Shown: in pieces, positions 61,455 to 64,000 of the stretch | Numbering within the stretch: position 1 is the stretch's first letter | How the letters are laid out: every line of letters starts with the position of its first letter | Source of the DNA: CAYULW01 sp964445815 | GTDB taxonomy: Bacteria > Bacteroidota > Bacteroidia > Flavobacteriales_E > Vicingaceae | Direction of reading: 5' to 3' | Assembly (NCBI GenBank): GCA_964445815.1 | Contig: CAYULW010000007.1 | Coordinates: 81,572 to 145,571, forward strand | Length of the DNA stretch: 64,000 nucleotides | The notes under the pieces: model-generated | Databases searched by the model: none | Seen by the model: the letters and a program-made list of their open reading frames with translations, nothing else | What the model was told of the DNA's origin: nothing | Made by a program: the position numbers and the translations under genes

Positions 61455-61931
61455 CTAATCAACAATCTTATCTGTCTTAGCAGAAGAATAATTGATCTTT
61501 AAAGCATTTGCCTTTCTCAACTCTTGCTTTACATCGGTAATGATGCCCATCTCTGCATCCACATCTGCCTTAATAGAAAAAGTCATTAAAGGCACTTCAG
61601 CAGGGTTAGTCTGTTCTCTTTCCGCTTCTACAAATTGAATGATGTCTTTTTCTGTTGCAAAAGCATCATTTAGCTGTATACGGTCTGCTGTTCCATATTG
61701 TCCTTGCAAGGACTTAATTGGAGCACCAACATAGATATAACTGACCAATGATTTTCTTTCTAGCTTGTTCACTTCAGTGGCCTTAGGTGTCGTCACCTTA
61801 ACTTTTAAGGTTACTTCACGCATTACCGTTGTTACCATGAAGAAGAACAGTAACATGAATACAATATCAGGCAAAGATGCTGTAGAAATGGCCGGCTGCC
61901 CGCCGTCTTTTTTCTTTTTAAACTTTGACAT
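61455..61931 (-). CDS. ExbD/TolR-family biopolymer transport protein (second copy)
   Basis: A 158-residue protein with one membrane helix carrying the conserved proton-path Asp in L-P-D-I-V-F-M-L-L-F-F-F-M-V near residues 21-34, and a periplasmic domain of about 115 residues. ExbD proteins couple proton flow through an ExbB channel to TonB or related machines. It is the last gene of a four-gene unit with the ExbB-like channel, a small membrane protein and another ExbD; its ATG directly abuts the previous stop. The N-terminal cytosolic segment is Lys-rich. Confidence 0.88.
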   Translation of the reverse strand: MSKFKKKKDGGQPAISTASLPDIVFMLLFFFMVTTVMREVTLKVKVTTPKATEVNKLERKSLVSYIYVGAPIKSLQGQYGTADRIQLNDAFATEKDIIQFVEAEREQTNPAEVPLMTFSIKADVDAEMGIITDVKQELRKANALKINYSSAKTDKIVD

Positions 61932-62540
61932 TTAATTTCCTCCTTTATCTTTTGGTTCTGCTTCAGAAATACGTTGCGGATAAACTGCTTTAACTGCTTT
62001 AAGCTGTAACTCGGCCTTTTTAGAAAACTCGGACTTCTTTTCCAATTCTTTCATCGTCATGCCAAATTGCTCTTGAGCAAATTCATCCCTCACCTCATTA
62101 TAAGCAGCGACCAATTCATTTTGCACTTTGATGTACATTTCATAAGAAGTACCCCTATCATTCTGCAAAGACACAATTTGTTTAGACACTCTATAATCAC
62201 CTAAAATAGGAACATTTGTTGTTTTAAATTCAGGCATACTTTCATCCTGTTCTGAGCGGTCACCGACAATAAATTCTTTTGCCGCTTCTCTCAACTGGCT
62301 CACCAACATCACATCTCCTTCAACTAAAAGGTCATCATTGGCATTCACCAAAACCTGAAATACGTTTCTCTGTTTTACTTCAGGTGGATCTTCAATTTCG
62401 TCTTCCAATGGTGGAGGCAACTTTCTTGTCAACCCTGTATCCACATCCATGGTTGTTGTTACCAAAAAGAAGATCAAGAGAAGGAAGGCAATATCTGCCA
62501 TCGAACCTGCATTAATCTCGGGTGCTTGTCTTCTTGCCAT
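61932..62540 (-). CDS. ExbD/TolR-family biopolymer transport protein (first copy)
   Basis: A 202-residue ExbD with the membrane segment S-M-A-D-I-A-F-L-L-L-I-F-F-L near residues 13-26, Asp16 being the proton-path residue. The periplasmic part is longer than that of the second copy: a D-E-rich linker, an F-Q-V-L-V-N-A-N-D-D strand, and a C-terminal Lys/Glu-rich helical extension. Two unequal ExbD proteins with one ExbB are common in Bacteroidota. It lies 6 bp after the small membrane protein gene. Confidence 0.88.
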   Translation of the reverse strand: MARRQAPEINAGSMADIAFLLLIFFLVTTTMDVDTGLTRKLPPPLEDEIEDPPEVKQRNVFQVLVNANDDLLVEGDVMLVSQLREAAKEFIVGDRSEQDESMPEFKTTNVPILGDYRVSKQIVSLQNDRGTSYEMYIKVQNELVAAYNEVRDEFAQEQFGMTMKELEKKSEFSKKAELQLKAVKAVYPQRISEAEPKDKGGN

Positions 62541-62546
62541 GGGTTC

Positions 62547-62960
62547 TTATTTAAACAATTTTGAAACTCCAGAGTACACTGCTGCAACAATTGAAGCAAT
62601 AGCTAAAATGTAGAAGCTGATCAATCCTGCGCTTACTCTTTTAGACGCTTCTGGTCCTGAAATAAATCCAGTATACTTATCAGTCATTTCATCACCGCCT
62701 AAAGCATAAGAAATTCCGAAAACAACTACTAAAGCAACAACTCCAATAAGAGCAGATTTAGCCCCTTTTGGATTTTTAGCCATATTGATGATCGGAAAAA
62801 CAATGGCACTAACTGCTCCCAAGAAAAAGAGAGCATAACACCAATAAATCAACAATTCTTCACTTACAGAACCCACATAGAATAGGATTCCTAAAAGTGC
62901 ACTTACGCCCATTAAGACGTAAAGCACTATGTTTAATATTTTTGAAAGTCCTTCAGACAT
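62547..62960 (-). CDS. Small membrane protein of the ExbB-ExbD cluster
   Basis: A 137-residue protein with four hydrophobic helices, no recognised motif and an ATG at 62960, 5 bp after the ExbB-like gene's stop. Conserved position between ExbB- and ExbD-like genes suggests an accessory subunit of the proton-driven motor. Function unknown. Confidence 0.6.
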   Translation of the reverse strand: MSEGLSKILNIVLYVLMGVSALLGILFYVGSVSEELLIYWCYALFFLGAVSAIVFPIINMAKNPKGAKSALIGVVALVVVFGISYALGGDEMTDKYTGFISGPEASKRVSAGLISFYILAIASIVAAVYSGVSKLFK

Positions 62961-62965
62961 AATTC

Positions 62966-63817
62966 TTAGGCTTTTTTGTTTGCTATTTCATGCTTTACCA
63001 ACAAGTCAACCAAGCTGATAGATGCATTTTCCATATCGTTAACAATACTGTCTACTTTCGCTACAATGTAATTGTAGAAAATCTGTAGAATAATTGCAAC
63101 GATCAAACCGAACACAGTGGTTAAAAGTGCTACTTTAATACCACCTGCAACCAATGAAGGAGAAATATCTCCGGCAGCTTCAATCGCATCAAAGGCTTCA
63201 ATCATACCAATTACCGTACCCATGAACCCTAGCATTGGTGCTAATGCAATAAACAGTGAAATCCAAGATACGCCTTTTTCCAATAAGCCCATTTGTACAC
63301 TTCCGTAGGAGATTACCGATTTTTCAACCATTTCAATACCTTCATGGCTTCTGTCCAACCCTTGATAGAAAATACTTGCTACCGGACCTGCTGTATTTCT
63401 GCATACTTCTTTAGCTGCATCAACACCACCTGAATTCAAAGCATCTTCTACATTAGTCAATAACTTTTTAGTATTTGTAGTCGACATGTTCAAGTAGATG
63501 ATTCGCTCTATAACGATTGCCAAACCTAAAATCAAACATAAAAGGACAATTCCCATAAACTCGGGACCTCCTTCAATGAACTTTTCTTTTAAAACTTGGT
63601 GGAATGATCTCTCTACCTCAACGACTTCTTCTGTCATTTCTTCGGCAGGTTCTTCAGCCACTGGTTCCTCGGTAACTGCTTCCTCAGTTGCAGCTGAATC
63701 CATCATTTCAGTTGTTTCAGTTGAGTCCATGGCCTCACCATCTTGAGCTAATGCCGTATTGCTAATGCCAAATGTAAAGAAGGCCGCAACTGCGATTAAA
63801 GTAAATAACTTTTTCAT
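62966..63817 (-). CDS. MotA/TolQ/ExbB-family proton channel with cleavable signal and acidic linker
   Basis: A 283-residue protein. The N-terminus M-K-K-L-F-T-L-I-A-V has a signal peptide with A-L-A-Q cleavage site, unusual for classical ExbB, followed by a Glu/Thr-rich acidic linker (about residues 26-68). The channel part has helices near 80-105, 185-210 and 225-255; the TolQ/ExbB signature (L-G-F-M-G-T-V-I-G-M-I-E-A-F near 196-209) is intact. It would form the pentameric channel around the ExbD dimer and energise TonB-dependent transport, such as the B12 and other receptors of this window, or a gliding motor. Confidence 0.87.
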   Translation of the reverse strand: MKKLFTLIAVAAFFTFGISNTALAQDGEAMDSTETTEMMDSAATEEAVTEEPVAEEPAEEMTEEVVEVERSFHQVLKEKFIEGGPEFMGIVLLCLILGLAIVIERIIYLNMSTTNTKKLLTNVEDALNSGGVDAAKEVCRNTAGPVASIFYQGLDRSHEGIEMVEKSVISYGSVQMGLLEKGVSWISLFIALAPMLGFMGTVIGMIEAFDAIEAAGDISPSLVAGGIKVALLTTVFGLIVAIILQIFYNYIVAKVDSIVNDMENASISLVDLLVKHEIANKKA

Positions 63818-64000
63818 AGTGTGTTTATTAATTATCGAGTTTAAAGATTTAACTTATTTAGTTTTTAGTTATTGTGCGAATTTAATGTACTTATTCAAAA
63901 AATCTAATATTACTGGTTAAAATTTGGTTGTTTTCTCTCATTTTTTTCCTTCTGCGGAGAGGAAGGGATTATCTCCCTTCAGTCGATGTGTTCGTCTTGA
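63818..64000. other. Leader of the ExbB cluster and tRNA-Ser-like 3' end at window edge
   Basis: The 130 bp before the ExbB gene are AT-rich with no clear promoter. At 63951-63985, on the minus strand, GAAGGG-AGATAAT-CCCTTC followed by CTCTCCGCA looks like a T-arm plus Ser-type acceptor 3' strand, but the T-loop lacks TTCGA, so it is degenerate or chance. The rest would lie beyond base 64000. Confidence 0.2.

Overview
The window is AT-rich chromosomal DNA from a member of the Bacteroidota, most likely a flavobacterium-like lineage (Flavobacteriales in the broad sense). Evidence: type IX secretion (T9SS) C-terminal sorting domains, several TonB-dependent receptors with Bacteroidota-type architecture, many lipoproteins with short lipoboxes, -7 boxes of the TAnnTTTG type (often TACTTTTG), a bacterial eIF1/SUI1 protein, a bacterial lycopene cyclase, and an almost complete lack of Shine-Dalgarno sites. 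I found no insertion sequence, prophage, CRISPR array, rRNA or intact tRNA. About 57 protein genes fill the window on both strands.

Region 1 (1-5.5 kb): the end of an SGNH esterase, a shared terminator, a LysE exporter, a GNAT acetyltransferase, a PqqB-like metallo-beta-lactamase-fold lipoprotein and a TonB-dependent receptor. Region 2 (5.6-21.3 kb, all minus strand) is the centrepiece: a cobalamin riboswitch at about 21.13-21.28 kb heads a tightly packed B12 uptake locus. In order of transcription it holds two T9SS-exported surface proteins, a BtuB-like TonB-dependent receptor, a beta-propeller lipoprotein resembling BtuG, a DUF71/COG2102 PP-loop enzyme of the kind linked to B12 salvage, a giant protein of about 1,920 residues with 22 TPR-like repeats, then BtuF, BtuC and BtuD, and finally a CtlX-type amidinohydrolase. 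The giant gene overlaps btuF and may have its own promoter. Together the products could capture cobalamin at the surface, move it across the outer membrane, pass it through the periplasm and import it across the inner membrane.

Region 3 (21.3-30.9 kb): housekeeping and small enzymes (SUI1, a TIGR02757 protein, an acyltransferase, a Nudix hydrolase, a PRMT-like methyltransferase, lycopene cyclase, S1/P1 nuclease, acyl-CoA thioesterase, Na/Pi cotransporter, CrtC-like lipocalin). Region 4 (31-46 kb): ABC-F ATPase with a degenerate second P-loop, GDPD phosphodiesterase, ICMT-like methyltransferase, TypA, hydrolases, a GT-C glycosyltransferase, YhdH-type reductase, DinB, fasciclin lipoprotein, Crp/Fnr regulator, GatC, PlsC and TrpS. 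Region 5 (46-64 kb): a translationally coupled pair of secreted amidohydrolases, HflX, an MsbA-type ABC exporter, a glycosyltransferase, RbfA with a LolC/E-type permease, a large T9SS beta-helix protein, DusB, a CPBP protease, and an ExbB-membrane protein-ExbD-ExbD cluster.

Starts are often non-ATG here (TTG or GTG), and I corrected several starts where a signal peptide or overlap decided the matter.
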